Source: Selaginella tamariscina (Eukaryota; Streptophyta; Lycopodiopsida; Selaginellales; Selaginellaceae). From it: a stretch of 64,000 nucleotides of DNA. The DNA is taken from the NCBI GenBank assembly GCA_003024785.1, contig PUQB01000113.1:15001-79000 (forward strand), written 5' to 3'. Positions 41,561 to 55,190 of this stretch are shown one piece after another (the stretch's first letter is position 1; every line of letters begins with the position of its first letter). The notes beneath the pieces are model-generated. The model was not told where the DNA came from and did no database searches. It saw nothing but the letters and a program-made list of their open reading frames with translations. A program made the position numbers and the translations under genes.

Positions 41561-44500
41561 AAATATCCAAACTTATGTGTACGATATTCCTGTTATATAT
41601 GTATGTCTATCTATATATAAAGAATATAATACAGATATGAAGAACGTTATAATTTTAGTAATGAAGGCCGTATATATATGTGTGTGTACATGTGGATGTG
41701 GATGAAGTCGAGGACAAATATATACAATTTCTAAAAGTCTAAAAGACTAGATACAATATTTATAAATATTTATAATTTATTTTAAAATGATATATATATA
41801 TATAATATATATATAGAATGCAAAATATTTCACTGTAAATTTCATGTATAAATGACATTTTTTAAGAAATGCTTAATCATTGTTTAAAATAATAATGTTA
41901 TATTCCTTGTACATGCATTTTACTCATACATGGGCATGAGTATAAATGTGTGGGCATCATTTACAAAATAATCATACATGTATGCATACATGCATATTCA
42001 TTTTTGTGATTTAATCGATTCACAAAGTGAAAAATTATTTCATTTTGGGGCAAGTTATTTTAAGAAATAAGATGCCATATTATTTCATGATCGTGAGGTT
42101 CTTTTTCACTTCTTAAACTAACTCATTCACGAAGTTAATAGTCATCTCACTTCATAAGCCATTTTGATTAAAGAAGTGAATATTGAAGAGTAATAAGGTA
42201 TGTGTTAAAAATTTATTTAAATTTGAAAAAGGAAAATTTTAAGGTCTACAGCCTCATATCTACATTTTTGTTTTTATTATGTCACAACAGCTTTATATAA
42301 TCTCTTTATTTATTTATTTTTTTTCGTAATGTCATTTGGTTCTTAGAACTGTTGTTTAAAAAATTAACTACATTCTAAAGAGTGATTAAATTAATTTTTA
42401 TGCTTGTTTTTTGTATGTACTAGTTAGTTTAAAGGGTTTTTAATATGCTTTCTGTGAAATTAAAAATATGTCATATGATAAAATATTACATTTTTATTAT
42501 TTACAAACTAACTAATTATTATATATAGGACTTAAGAAATAAGAATGCACTTTGCATTTTTAAAGTAATATAGTGTTATATTTTTATTTATTTTTATTAA
42601 TAAGATGGCATTGTCAATCATGAATATGTAAGATTTTTTTGAGTTTTTTCTTACAAACAATCTCTTCAATTATATGATGTGAATTATTGTAGTTTATAAA
42701 TGACACGTAGAAAACATTACAGAGTAGTTAAAAACTACTTGTGTAATTATGTATTATTCTCTGCATGTGCAAGGGTGGATTGGTGTTTTCATATACAAAG
42801 AGTATTATGACCACAAGCATATTATATGAATTATGTTGTTGTATACGAGGTTTTAAGGATTTTAAATCCATAAGCCATGGAGATTGAGAAAGAAAAAGAA
42901 TTAAAAAAAAGAATTATTCTTAAGTTATAATGGTATTGCACATTGACAATAAGTGTTAAGGTGTTGTTGATTGTGGAACATTTATTACATGGTTGGTCAC
43001 ATAATAAATGCTTCATTATATAACGTTTATGTTTTCTTCATTTATTATTAAATTATTGTAAATTGGAGTGTTATAATAATAATAAAGCAATTGTTATTTT
43101 CAATGTTTATATTATGATAGTAAAGAAGTTTGAAAAATTAAAGATAATGTAATATAATTTTGTAAGGGATTTTAGTTTTGTGAAGAAGAATGAACAATTT
43201 GTGTCACAAAGAACGAACTTTCATTTGTGGTAGCAATGTACATAACTAGGTATGTTAATTTTGCAATGGAAAATCTAATAATATTTATAATAAATTGTAT
43301 TACAACAGGGACATGTATGATCATGTCACATGGTTTTTATAGGGACTTTTTTATACAAGCTAGAAAAGTCTGGCATTTTAAATTTTAAGAACAAAATCTA
43401 CATGAAAATTGTTTACTAACATAAGATAAAATAAATAACATGTGTCTTAAATATCAGTCTTTTAATTAATTCATAAAAGATTTTTATCTATTAAAGAAGG
43501 AATTTAAATATAATCTATTCTTTTTCAATATTATTTACTATCTTATGTAGTGTACACAATTAATATTTTATTATAGGATTATATTCCTTCTATAACAAAA
43601 GTAATTTTTTAGAATAGAGTTTGCACCTATATAACCTTTAAATAACTTTACTAAACATTAAGAAAGTTTAAAATCATAATGTCTTATTATTTACTTAAAG
43701 TTGTTGTAGAATTTTGAAGTTATTTGAGATTTGATATATGAAATATATGGTATGCATGTCCCTGAACTTGATAAGAAATATGAAATCATTATGAATCTTG
43801 CATTGGAGTATAATTTTAGCCCAATGTTTAAGAAGATCGTTAAAGAAGCATATTATATATAATGTAAATGATTGAATAATTGTTTACAAAAGGTTGTAAA
43901 TAGTTAGTTATGAGCCATATAAATTTGAACTTGTATCAAATCAATTTTGAATTGTGAACTTATTAATTTAAAAGTAAACTAATTTTATGAAGTATATTTT
44001 TAACTCATGTAATGGACATGTTAATCTTAGAAAGTTATCACTAATATTTAACAACAAACGCTAAACTCACGAAGTGGTCTTTTAATCTTTATAAAGTGAA
44101 TTAAATTCACAATTTATATCTTAATCTCGCATATTAAACAAATTAATATTGTGAAGTGGACATTAATCTCATCGAGTGGATAGTTAATTTTACAAAGTAT
44201 ACGATAATAAACAATAATATAATTTCACATTAATCTCACAAAATGAATACTAACTTCATAAATTATAATTTAAATTTGCATAATTGATGCTAATCTCATA
44301 AAGTAATAACCTCATATAATATAATTTAAACTCACCAATTAATATTGATTTAAACATTAATCTTATGGACTAAATTAGTGTCTAATGTAGTGGAATTTGG
44401 AAATGAATCTCACTCAATGTGCAGTAAACTCACAAAAGGAATATTACTCTTAATGTTGTATCTAAAATCTTAAGTGTACAAAGAAAATACAATTTCAACC

Positions 44501-45000
44501 ATCTCTATCATTAAATCCTTTTAATATTATTAAAAAAAAACTTAATGAATACTTAAAAATACTCAGCTGTAATGTTATAATCATACTGGGCCATTAAAAA
44601 TTTGGTCCAAAATTTAGGTGTAAGGAAGGTCGTTTCACGGAGAGTCTCGTATGTGAAGTAAAGGTACTATGTAATAAAATTTTAATCATTTGGTTGTAGT
44701 AAATCTTAAGTTATTGATATAACCCTCGATAACTTATTTAACAAGTTTAAAACTTTAACTGAAGGTTTATTTTTATAATAAAATTATTCAAAAGCAGATT
44801 CAGAAAAATTGTTTATTACAATATATATATATATTACTATGAATAGAAAAGTTAAACAAGTTATCTGTAAACGTTTATTTGACATCAATTTGCATCATTT
44901 GTAATTAAATACTAAAGTTTAAAATAAATATATCATAAATACTTTATAAATATTCTATTAGAAATGCACAATATTTCTGATTTAGTCGGACACTCTCAGC
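41560..45000. other. AT-rich spacer with ATGAAGTGAG-type repeats
   Basis: It contains degenerate copies of the motif seen at 15.6 kb: TCTCACTTCATAAGCC and AAGAAGTGAA near 42145-42180, and a run of TTAATCTCACAAAGTGGA-like units at about 44060-44420. No exon is recognised. Frames are AT-driven. Confidence 0.55.
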
Positions 45001-45029
45001 ATATTCTTGAATGAGGATTCGAATGTTTC

Positions 45030-46320
45030 TGAAGTACGTAAGCTTCTTATATCTATATATATTAATAAATTACGTAACAATAATAATATTAGACAGTCAA
45101 TATATACGGAACAATCATAAGATTAAACTTTATTTCTTATAAATATTAAAGTGTATATTATTAATATGATAAGTTTTTAAATCTTTCTAGTTCAGTTTAA
45201 TTCTAAAGAAGTGCTCAAATCAAGTTTTAAACTGGACTAAAATAATAATTAGATTTTACTATATCATTCTTTAATTTCAAAGTTTGAAATTGAATATAAT
45301 TTATTATCTTCAATTTAAACTGGAATTAATATTTAATTTATATCGTCTTTCAACCTATCTATTACAAATATACACTTATACTTTAATATATATAACTTTA
45401 ATAGGTTATGTATCAATAGGTATACTGAGGTAAATATTTACAGTATTTTGTCATTTGGTTCATATTCTCTGAATACAATTATAAAGCTGTGTACATGTAT
45501 ATGCCTTGATAAGACTAAGCGTGTAGGTTGTGTGTGTGTGTGCGTGAGAGAGAGAGCATGTATGCATTTATTGTGTAATTCTATTTGTGCTTTTATCACT
45601 GTGCATCACGAAAAGAGAGAGATCTATAATTGGATATTTTTAAGCTTTTTTAATATTATACTAAAGTATTATTATATAATAAAATCTTAAATATTCATAT
45701 AATATATATAATAATGGATGTATTAAATACTAAAATTCACTATTTAAAATAAGTTATCAGATTTATCATTTTACAATTCTAGTGCATGCTTTCGTACTTT
45801 CTTTCTTAGAGTTAAATACACTCAAGCATATCAAAATGGAGTCCAGATTCTTAACTTAAGAATGAAATGTGAAATGCACCCGGATTCACTAAAACTCATA
45901 ATCCTTCAGTTAGTTTATACGGAACATGTCATAAGTTTTTATACTTATGAGATATTAAATATTATAAATTTTAAAATGTATATTTATTGATATGATAAGT
46001 TTTTTGATGTAACCACTTTCTTAAGTCCATACACATCACACCGTTACTGATTCATTGATCTCTGTAGATAAGAATTAAACTCAAAAAAAAAAGTTTTAAA
46101 CTAGAATAAAATATCCTTTATACAATTAGTATTTAATTATTCTTTAATTTATAGATTAGTTCATAATTTATATTTAAATTATGATCTTCAGTTTATCTAT
46201 TGCAAAAACTAGAATTAATATATATTTAACCTATTTATATGTGGGAATTTGCATTGGAGAACACTTTGCATACATTATAGAATATAACTACATATTATAT
46301 ACATACATACATATATTATA

Positions 46321-46361
<41 letters not shown>

Positions 46362-46378
46362 TTATATATATATAATTA

Positions 46379-46448
<70 letters not shown>

Positions 46449-46740
46449 ATATATAATTTATTATATGAAACAGTAGGTATACCCAGTTATTATACTGAGT
46501 TAAACACTTTCTAGTCCTACAGTATTTTGTCAGTATACATATGTATATGCCATGAAAACGTCCGATAAAACTCATTCCTTGTAGCTGCGTGCAGGTTTTG
46601 TGTTCGGCGTGCGTGCGTGTGTGCGTGTGTGCGTGTGTGGAGCTATGTCTTTGTAGTTCTCATGTCAAGAAGCAAAACCGTTAACAACTTGTAAATTTAA
46701 AGGTTTAAACTTCTGTGACTGGATAATTTTATCAACAATA
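45030..46740 (+). repeat. Tandem duplication, unit about 0.85-0.9 kb
   Basis: About 45030-45720 and about 45900-46740 are diverged copies. They share TATACGGAACA.TCATAAG, GATATGATAAGTTTTT, TACAGTATTTTGTCA, ATGTATATGCC and the final GT/GCGT microsatellite. The second copy is expanded by long AT runs (46316-46445). No gene is visible. Confidence 0.6.
46316..46445. repeat. Long (AT)n tract
   Basis: Nearly pure AT dinucleotides over about 130 bp, with short TTA/AAT interruptions. It is self-complementary and able to form cruciforms. Confidence 0.9.
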
Positions 46741-47721
46741 TATACAAGGCAGATTTATAGAAAACTTGTGTCACATTAATTTAACATGTATGAATAGCAA
46801 GATACCTTTGTATTTGAATTTAACATTGGTTTGCGCTTTGTTAAAAGGATAAAACACATATCAAACTCATTTGCTATATATTTTATTATTATGATATAAC
46901 ATAATGTAACTGAATGTAAAAAAGTTATAAACTACAAGAGATTATTCGTTCAACCCCTGTATTTCTGTGGACATTGATACCGTTGAATTTGTTAAACTAA
47001 TAAAATTTATAATTTGAAATAAATTTACTATACAAATTATTGTTATTATTTAACGTCTTTACTAACTCAGGCAATAGACAAAGATAAAAAATACTTTACG
47101 AATGTTGTATTTATATCTAGTAAATGCTTTTAATACTTGAAATTGTTGTAGTTAATTATACCCTTTCAAAGCATATCAAAACGTGCTAAGTTTACAATTT
47201 TCTTCTCCCACATGTTCCAAAAATTTAATATAGTTTAAAATATTAATTATTAAGAGCTTTAATAATGTGTATTTTTAAAGCTAATTATATTTAGTAATCA
47301 AAACTAGTATATTCCTTGTACTTTGTGAATATACAAGATAAGTTGCATCTGACGTGGTAAATCCGTTCTACAAGTTTGACATAATTTCTATCAAATATTA
47401 TGATATATACAATTGATAAGTCATATAACAATATTCAAAGTTACGAAAGTGTCAAACAAAGTGGGCCGTCATTCTAGATATACACGCCACTAATCAATTA
47501 ATTAATCACGGGTTTAAAGCCTAAACCATTATTAATTCTTGAGTTTAAGACGTTAACTGGCGGGCTAAGTCATTTAACTAACTAACTAGTTAAACTAATT
47601 AACTGTTTCCTGTGGGGGCATGTTGAGCTGTGTGTGTTGATCCACGTACGTGTTTGATCAATACACGGCTCGGACTACACACTATAAATTGAGGTAAACT
47701 AGATTAAAAAAAAGCTACAAA
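46740..47721. other. Upstream spacer of the carboxypeptidase-like gene
   Basis: AT-rich. Nearest the gene, at 47635-47700, it is less AT-rich with TGATCCACGTACGTG and a possible TATA-like ACTATAAATTG (about 47680), about 35 bp before the ATG. Confidence 0.5.
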
Positions 47722-49492
47722 ATGGCAAAAGAAACATTTGTTTTTATATTAATTTTTGTGAATTTATATAATTTCTCATTTTGTGCAAACGATTCATACC
47801 TTGTTACAGCACTTCCCGGACAGCCACAAGTTTAATTTTAAACAATATGCAGGGCATATTCAAGTTAATGAAACTGCAGGCCGGTATCTCTTTTTCTGGT
47901 TCTATGAAGCTGATCATCCCAATACTTCCTCATTGCCACTCGTTCTCTGGCTCAATGGAGGTGTGTGTGTGTGTGTGTGGTGTGTGTGTGTACGTTCATA
48001 TGTATTTCGTATATACTCCACTTAATAAAATATAATTTATTAATTATTTTGTTAATAGGACCGGGGTGTTCGTCTGTGGGAGCTGGAGCACTTGCTGAAA
48101 TAGGTCCTTTTCGAGTGAACTCTGATAACAAGCTTATTGTGAATCCTAATTCATGGATTCAAGGTCTGTATATTTATATTAAACGTATTAATTTAAAAAT
48201 CATACGTATCTCTGTAGACCAGCATAACCTTATTAACAGACTTCGACTAAAATTGATGTCTAATTTATATACTCAAATATTTAACTTATTTATATCTTTT
48301 AATTTATATATAGCATTATTCTACTTATTACTTAGCTTAATTGATATAGTAATTTATTTATTTATTAAATTATCCTTTTAAATTTCAGCTGCAAATATAA
48401 TATTTCTTGAGGTTCCTTACAACACTGGCTTTTCATATACAAACTTGTATTCCGACGGTGGATTCTGGACAGACAATCAAACAGGTAGCGCACACACACA
48501 CACATGTGTGTGTACACGCGTGTGTACATACATACATACATACATTCACGCTTATATATATACGGATATATACTTTTATAGCTGTGGATTCCTTGGCCTT
48601 TCTTGTGGAGTTCCTAACTCAATTTCCGGAGTACAAGCAGAATGAGCTCTTCATTACGGGGGAAAGCTTTGCAGGTAAAGAATAAAATATATATATATAT
48701 ATATTAAAACTTTATTTATTTGATTTAAAATGTATTATTTATTAACAGATATAATTTGGTACTAATATTCTCATTATAGGACATTTTATCCCACATTAGC
48801 TTCTCAAATACTCGCATATAATGAGCAAGGAGGTGTCCGTATCAACTTTAAAGGATTCGCAGTACGTGTGTGTGCATGTGTGTGTGTGTGTGCGCGTGCG
48901 TGAGAGAGAGAGAGAGAGTTTAATACATATGTATTCCTATGTTGTAGATTGGAAATCCTTCTACAGATGACGCATATGATACTCCTGGTAACTATGAAAC
49001 GCTTTACTCACACTCAGTAATATCTGAAGAGGTTTACCAAGACTGGCTACGTTACTGTCGTAGAAATGACGACGAATCACTGTCAAGATGTATCAATGTT
49101 GATAGACGGATCTCTCAGATGACTCAGTTTCTTGATCCATATAACATTTATGCACCACACTGCAACAATTTTGCACCCCTTGGAGGAGTACGTGTTGTGC
49201 GTTTGTGTGTGCGCGTGTGTGTGTGTTCTGGGTATATACATATTTTAATTAGTATACATTTGTGTGTATCCATTTATGGTGTATATAGATACTATATGTT
49301 TGTACATGTGAATACAGACAAGAAGAAGTACAGCAGAATTGCAACATCTATACCACCGTAGACTTGCAACTACGTCTACTGATCCTTGCCAAGATACGGA
49401 TTTTGTTACACCATACCTCAATCTCCCTGAAGTTCAGGCTGCACTGCATGTTCAGAACAGACCTGTGCGTTGGAGACGTTGCACGTAAGGAA

Positions 49493-49562
<70 letters not shown>

Positions 49563-50132
49563 ATATATTCGATTGAGCAAGTACCAGTAACACAGTTTTA
49601 CGTACATGAGTGCATAATACTCATTTATGCACTCATTTAACTTATTATTCCGTTTATCTTGTGTTTAGATGTGTGTGTGTACACACACACACACATATCT
49701 GTGTGTGTGTATATGTGTATGTATATTCATATGTATGTATGTATGTGTGTGTGTATAAATGCAGCTAATACACAAATATTGCAGCTACGATGTAGACAGA
49801 AGCTATTTACCAGAGGATAAGAATCGATCCCTGCTTCCTGTTTATAAAAGCATATTTGGTCGTGGCTTAAGAATCTGGATATACAGGTCCTTTATATAAT
49901 ATTATGTTTTTTAATAATTCTAATTGTTCTTAAATAACCATGTTTTATATATATTGTTAATTAATCTAAAATAAAAACTAAGCATGTTTTATGATCTCAG
50001 TGGGAATTTTGATACCGTGGTTTCGACACTTTCAACAACAAACTGGATTAATGCACTTAACCTTACTGTTGTAACTCCATGGTATGCATGGAACTATTCA
50101 ACACAGGTAATATATATGTACACGTTTGTATG

Positions 50133-50172
<40 letters not shown>

Positions 50173-50365
50173 GTGTGTGTGTGTGTTTTATAAGTGAATA
50201 ATAATTTTTATTTTTATTATAAGGTTGTGGATGGACGGAAGTATATTCGGATTTAACATTTGCAACAGTAAGAGCGTCTGGACATATGCCACCAGTCGAT
50301 AAACCTGGTGAAGCACTGTTGCTGTTTAAAACCTTCCTCCAAGGCAAATCATTACCATCGTTTTA
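47722..50365 (+). CDS. SCPL: Serine carboxypeptidase-like protein (S10 family)
   Basis: Ten exons: 47722-47960, 48059-48163, 48389-48484, 48582-48674, 48780-48861, 48948-49187, 49318-49484, 49785-49886, 50001-50106, 50224-50365; about 457 residues. The N-terminal signal peptide (hydrophobic, ending near FCAND) sends it to the secretory path. Family blocks: LVLWLNGG then GPGCSS (oxyanion region), [23 protein letters not shown] with the catalytic Ser, [17 protein letters not shown] with the likely catalytic Asp (usual form SGDTD), and ASGHMPP with the catalytic His. It is a vacuolar or secreted peptidase or acyltransferase; which is not decidable. Odd: an extra base near 47832, and single missing bases near 48792, 50227 and 50340; everything else, splice phases included, is perfect. 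Without the last correction the frame would run to 50390. Introns 1, 5, 6 and 7 start with GT runs. A retrotransposon lies 128 bp downstream. Confidence 0.85.
49496..49558 (+). repeat. (GT)n(GA)n tract in carboxypeptidase intron 7
   Basis: It starts 12 bases after the donor GTAAGG. About 30 bp of GT is followed by about 32 bp of GA, in sense orientation. Confidence 0.95.
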
Positions 50366-50493
50366 ATATAGCTATATTAAATGTTAAATAAATGGTGATT
50401 TAAGACTGTTTTTTAAAAAAAAATTATAATGATAGTAATATAAAAATAAAATATACAAATAAATATATTCTAAGTATATATATCAATTGGATG

Positions 50494-50698
50494 TGAAAGA
50501 GCCGATATATATTAAAAATGTCAGATCCATTAAGCTACAAAAACCCTGCTTATATACAGGAGACCTCCTGCCACGTGGCACACATGCGACACGTGGCGCT
50601 GACACATGGCGGCCAGATCACCACCCATGTGTCACTATGCATGTGTGTATATACACATGCGTATATACGTTACATTACATAATATACAGTATCTTACA
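50494..50698 (-). repeat. 3' LTR of the Ty3-type element
   Basis: Runs from TGAAAGAGC to ATCTTACA on the plus strand (TG..CA ends). On the transcribed minus strand it has, in order, two G-box/ABRE motifs (GCCACGTGTC and GCCACGTGGC), then TATATAAG about 14 bp further. The plus coordinates are GCCACGTGGC 50570-50579, ACACGTGGC about 50589-50597, TATA about 50551-50557. Confidence 0.95.
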
Positions 50699-50715
50699 TT
50701 ATCCCCCCTCTGCGG
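50699..50715 (-). other. Polypurine tract of the Ty3-type element
   Basis: The minus strand reads CCGCAGAGGGGGGATAA directly before the 3' LTR. This purine run is the expected primer for plus-strand DNA synthesis. Confidence 0.7.
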
Positions 50716-50831
50716 TTGTGTAGATGGTGATGGATCTGATGGTCCTGGATCCGTGTGAGTGGGCCATCTAAGGTATGACCAATGTACTCAACGAGTCTCG
50801 AACACAAACCGTTTCATTCGAACTACGTGAA

Positions 50832-52000
50832 CTATCTCAACCTCATGAGATCCCACCAACTGTACTTGATACACCTGAGGACCAACCTTTCGGAGACTCG
50901 GTAGGGACCAAGCCACTTATGTAATAAACCAGTTGCAAGCCCAGGTGCAGTTAGCTTGGGAAAACGTACCAGTACTAAGTCACCGTCAGCAAAATCTGGT
51001 GGAATTTGATGTCGTGCATTGTAAGAAGATTGTTGCTGTATTTGAGCTCGACCAAGATGTTCAGCAGACTCTGCACGCAGAAGAGGCAAACAGCATCCAA
51101 ATGTCGAGCCCACATTTTGCATCCTCGGCACGTGGCAGATTCGATGATAACCCAATTCACTAGGCAACTTAGGATCATATCCATACAATGCCTTGAATGG
51201 AGAGATACCAATCGAACTCTGAATGCCTGTTACATAAGCAAATCTCAAGCATCGCAAATACCAATCCCAGTCAGTGTGATTGAAGTTCACATACTTCGAG
51301 ATCATACCCTTGAAGGTCCGATTCAATCGCTCCACCAAACCATCAGTTTGTGGATGATATGGAGAGGCAAATGAGTGTTTTACCCCTAACCTCTCACACA
51401 ACACTCGGAATACCTCTGCAATGAAAGCGGGGCCATTCTGATAACATCCGCTCTGGACAAGAATGCTGCAAAACCACATTATCGAACAAAAACAAAGCTG
51501 TTGACATGGCAGTTGCATCCGGAAGAGCACCAACCTCCACCCAACGAGTTAAATAATCAGATACACAATGATGTACTGGTTACCTTGAGAAGAACGTGGA
51601 AAAGGTCCCATTAAATCCACTGCAATTAACTCAAAAGGGCGAGAGACATTGATGGATTCTAACACCCCATGGCCCGAGTCGTAGAGGAATTCCGAGTTTG
51701 ACAAATGGGACAACTTGAATATACCTGATCACATCACCACGCATGCTGGCCAATAAAAGATCGCGGAGCTTCTCCAACACTCGTTGGTGACCAAGATGAC
51801 CTCCAACAATAGGTGAATCATGATATGCTCGAAGAAGGTGTGGAACATATGTAGAGGGCAGCCAAACGCCATCTGTCTCTGGATTTGTCCCAATAAAATA
51901 CAATAAACCATCCTGAAGTCGAAACTGAGCATGATATTGTCGAAACCGGTTCGGAAGAGGATTGCAAACGCATCCGTAATTGCCTCGTCCATGGTTCATG
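50832..52000 (-). pseudogene. Integrase region of the Ty3-type element (interrupted)
   Basis: Contains the His-His part of the zinc domain (GGHLGHQRVLEKLRD, about 51790), the first core Asp in VDLMGPFPRSSQG (about 51600), and the third core residue in YHPQTDGLVERLNRTFKG (about 51310-51360). The stretch around the second core Asp is off frame, and the frame changes at least twice. The C-terminal part has LHKWLGPYRV. No chromodomain is recognised. Integrase inserts the DNA copy into the genome. The copy as written is not functional. Confidence 0.8.
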
Positions 52001-52180
52001 TTTTTGGCATCCTGCCACTGTTCCAAGGATGGTAAGTCGGCATCGAATACCTGAGGGGCTTGTATCAAACCGAATGCTGCAGCGACTGCATGAGCAGGCA
52101 AAGTGGAATCAGAAAGGGGTGCTCGAGAAAGTGCATCCGCATCCACCATTGTTCGCCCAGGCCTGTGCACCACCTTAAAG

Positions 52181-53779
52181 TTATATACTTGGAGACGTAA
52201 TGCCCATCTGGCTACACCCACTAAATTCTTCCGTTTTAAAGGAAGTGACAGCAGCATGATCACACTCCAAAAGTGTTTCACTCCCATGTAAGTAGGCATG
52301 AAGTCGTTCAAAACCCCAAACAGCAGCAAGGCATTCTTTTTCAGTAGTGGAATAATTCCGCTCAGCCCGTGAGTACTCGACTAATGTAAGCCACCGGGTG
52401 TCGAATTGAAGAATCCACAGCATCAGTTTGCATCAATACACCACCAATACCAACATCTGAGGCATCTACTCGTAAAATGAACGGACGAGTAAAATCTGGG
52501 TATTGAAGCAATGGTGGAGTTGTCAGGAACTCTTTTAACTGGTCAAATGCCTGCTGACACCTGCGAGTCCACCTGAAAGATACCTGTGGACGAACTAACT
52601 CCCGAAGAGGGGCAGTTCGATCAGTGAGATGATCGATGAATCGACCCAAGTACTGCACCGTGCCCAAGAAACGCTGGACTTCCTGTACTGTACGGGACGA
52701 GGGAACTCTCGAACAGCTCGCAACTTCATTGGATCCACCTGTAAACCCTCTCGAGATATACGGTAACCCAAGTAAGTGGTGTCGGTCGAACCAAACACAC
52801 ACTTTTCAAGTTTCAACTTCAGGCCAACTTCTCGAAATCGATCAAGAACGCGCCGTACATCACGAATGTGATCCTCCCAAGAACCAGACCCATGAATGAG
52901 CACATCGTCGATAAAATCGGCAGTGATATCAGGCATATCGGAAAGAAGCTCATCCATCATGCGTTGAAAGGTGGCAGGAGCTGAAGTCAATCCAAAAGGC
53001 ATGACCAAAAACTCGTAAAGACCAAATGGTGTCCGGAAGGCCGTTTTTGGAATATCCTCCTCAGCCATAGGAACCTGCCAATATCCTGATGCCAAATCCA
53101 ACTTAGTAAACCATCGACTCTGACCCAAACGATCTAATAGATCGGCAGAGTTCGGAAGTGGATAGACATCTTTGATGGTAACATCGTTAAGAGGTCGGTA
53201 ATCCACACAAAATCGGAGAGATCCATCAGGCTTGGGAACCAAATGAGGTTCACATGCCCATGGACTCCGTGACGGACGACACACTCGTTTACCAATCATA
53301 TCAGTAACAGCTGTTCGCATGGCTGATAACTCCTTTGGTGACCTGCGTCGAACCGGGACTTTGAAAGGCTTTGCATTGCCGGTGGGTATACAGTGTCGAG
53401 TCTTCACACGTGCACCTTGGGACAGATCAAATTTGAACAAACTTGCATACTGTTTCTTAAGTTGTTCGATGCAGTGTGCTCGACACTCAGGTGACGGATC
53501 CGGCATTTGAACCTGTTGAGATGAACACCACCCCAAGACCGGAATCAAAGGAGCTGTATGCGTGATACAAACAGCAACAAGCTTCTCTGGACGTAAAGGA
53601 ACAGACTGCAAAGACACAGACTCCAAGCGTAATACAGGAGGAGAGAGTGAAAAATCACATGTACCTTTCGACTGCTTTAACCAATCACATCCCAGAATGA
53701 TGTCAAAGACCTGGGAAGGGACAACCCTAAGAGACCCAGAGGGAAACTTACAGTTGGCACCCATAACCAGCGTAGTCAA
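52181..53779 (-). pseudogene. Reverse transcriptase and RNase H region of the Ty3-type element
   Basis: A long open frame (52595-53779) holds the RT palm: PWACEPHLVPKPDGSLRFCV, LNDVTIKDVYPLP, KLDLASGYWQV, TAFRTPFGLYEFLVMPFGL and the active-site box FIDDVL, where most plant elements have YxDD. RNase H follows in shifted frames (52181-52802), with FILRVDASDVGIGGVL and [15 protein letters not shown]. At least two frameshifts divide the region. The sequence is otherwise free of obvious decay. Confidence 0.88.
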
Positions 53780-53873
53780 GTGGTGTACTGTGATACTGCA
53801 CGAGACTGCCCATTACCATATAAAATGTGCAAGACCTTATCTGCACGTCTTAAGGGTAATGAGCACCGATGCG

Positions 53874-54191
53874 CTAGAGAAGAGTTATGGAAGACATACT
53901 GGATCCTGTATCCACAAGCACTGTGACTGAAAGATCATTCACCGTGCAGAAAATGTGAAAACTGGATGATCTGGTGGAACTTGCAAACCTTGATATGCAT
54001 AGCGGAAAAAACATGGAGGTGAAGTCTCCATCGCACGGGATCCCTCCGTCGCCCGTACGATTACTGTTTTCCGCAACAGATCCACCTGCAAGAGAGGCTT
54101 CGTCATCTGGAAGCTCATCATCAGCATAATGGCCGCCACAGGCACACCATCCGGAACATATGGTCGCCAGCCTGGATGTGGTGGACGCCAA
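53874..54191 (-). pseudogene. Aspartic protease region of the Ty3-type element
   Basis: VLVDTGSSMS contains the DTGS catalytic motif of retroviral-type proteases. It matures the Gag-Pol precursor. It sits between gag and RT, as expected, and is out of frame with both. Confidence 0.7.
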
Positions 54192-55137
54192 TCAGGATAC
54201 ACATCGCATGCCCCAAGTATGTCCAGGCGCCCAACAGGCCCAACAATGAACTTGATTGGGTCGACCTGCATTGTTCCGATTCCTCCTGTCACGAATCCGT
54301 GGATTTTGACCACCACGGGCAGGACTGGAGCAGGTGCAGGACGATTTCGTGGAGGTGGTCCACGGGGTGGGCCCCGAGGTCGACCACGAAAGGCTTGCGT
54401 GCGGGCACATATGCAGCAGCATCAACCTCCATTGGATCAGCACGCTGAACAAGAGGAGCAGGTAACCCAAGGGGAACACGGCCCTCACCAGGCACCAACT
54501 CAAAACGTTGAGCTAGTGCAAAAGCTTCCTCCAATGTGGTAGGACGAAGAGCCCGAACGAATCGAACAAGTTCGGGTCGCATAGTTGGCCATAACATACC
54601 GAGCTTAATGGGCTCAGGCATGTTAGGATATGCACGCCGAACTAAATCCCCGAACCTAATACTGAACCGCATAACAGACTCACCAGGATGTTGTCGTATC
54701 GCATGCAGTTGTTGGAAAGCATCATCTGAATCCTCAACTTTGCCAAACGTACGTTTGAGGCATTCCGTTAACCGATTACTATTGGCTTGAATCTCCGCAG
54801 CCAATCCATTATACCACTTGAGCGCAGGGCCTTCCAAACATGTAGGGAATTCTCTGAGAGCACGGGCCTCATCCCAACCATGGTAACGAACAATGACTTG
54901 GAAATGATCAAACCAGTGGTATACATCATCTCCCGGATCACCACAAAAAGATCGGGGTCGAACCCTCGGATTTGTGGCCTGTGAAGAAGATGAAGGAGTA
55001 CTAGAAGCAGATCCCCCGGCATGAGGCTCAGACGGGGAAGAGGAGGACGAACCCTCAACAAAGCGCTCCAACAACTTTGTTTGTGCATCAATAGCAGTAG
55101 CAATAATGCTAAACGCCGTCTCCATATTCATCGTCAT
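54192..55137 (-). pseudogene. Gag region of the Ty3-type element
   Basis: Starts with ATG at 55137 and is open to 54289 (282 codons). It includes the typical plant gag block YHWFDHFQV, FPTCLEGPALKWYNGL, LKRTFG.VEDSDDAFQQL and PGESVMRFSIRFGDLVRRAY. Downstream, in a shifted frame, is a CCHC-like knuckle (CWACWAPGHTWGMRC), with one residue more than the usual spacing. Gag forms the particle and packages RNA. Confidence 0.85.
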
Positions 55138-55190
55138 GAAAACACGAAAAGGAAAAGGCGGAAGAAAGGAATACCCAACTTCTCCACCAA

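Noticed and set aside
53562-54542. Plus-strand frames of 122 and 137 codons
   Set aside because: Antisense shadows of the retrotransposon gag-protease region.
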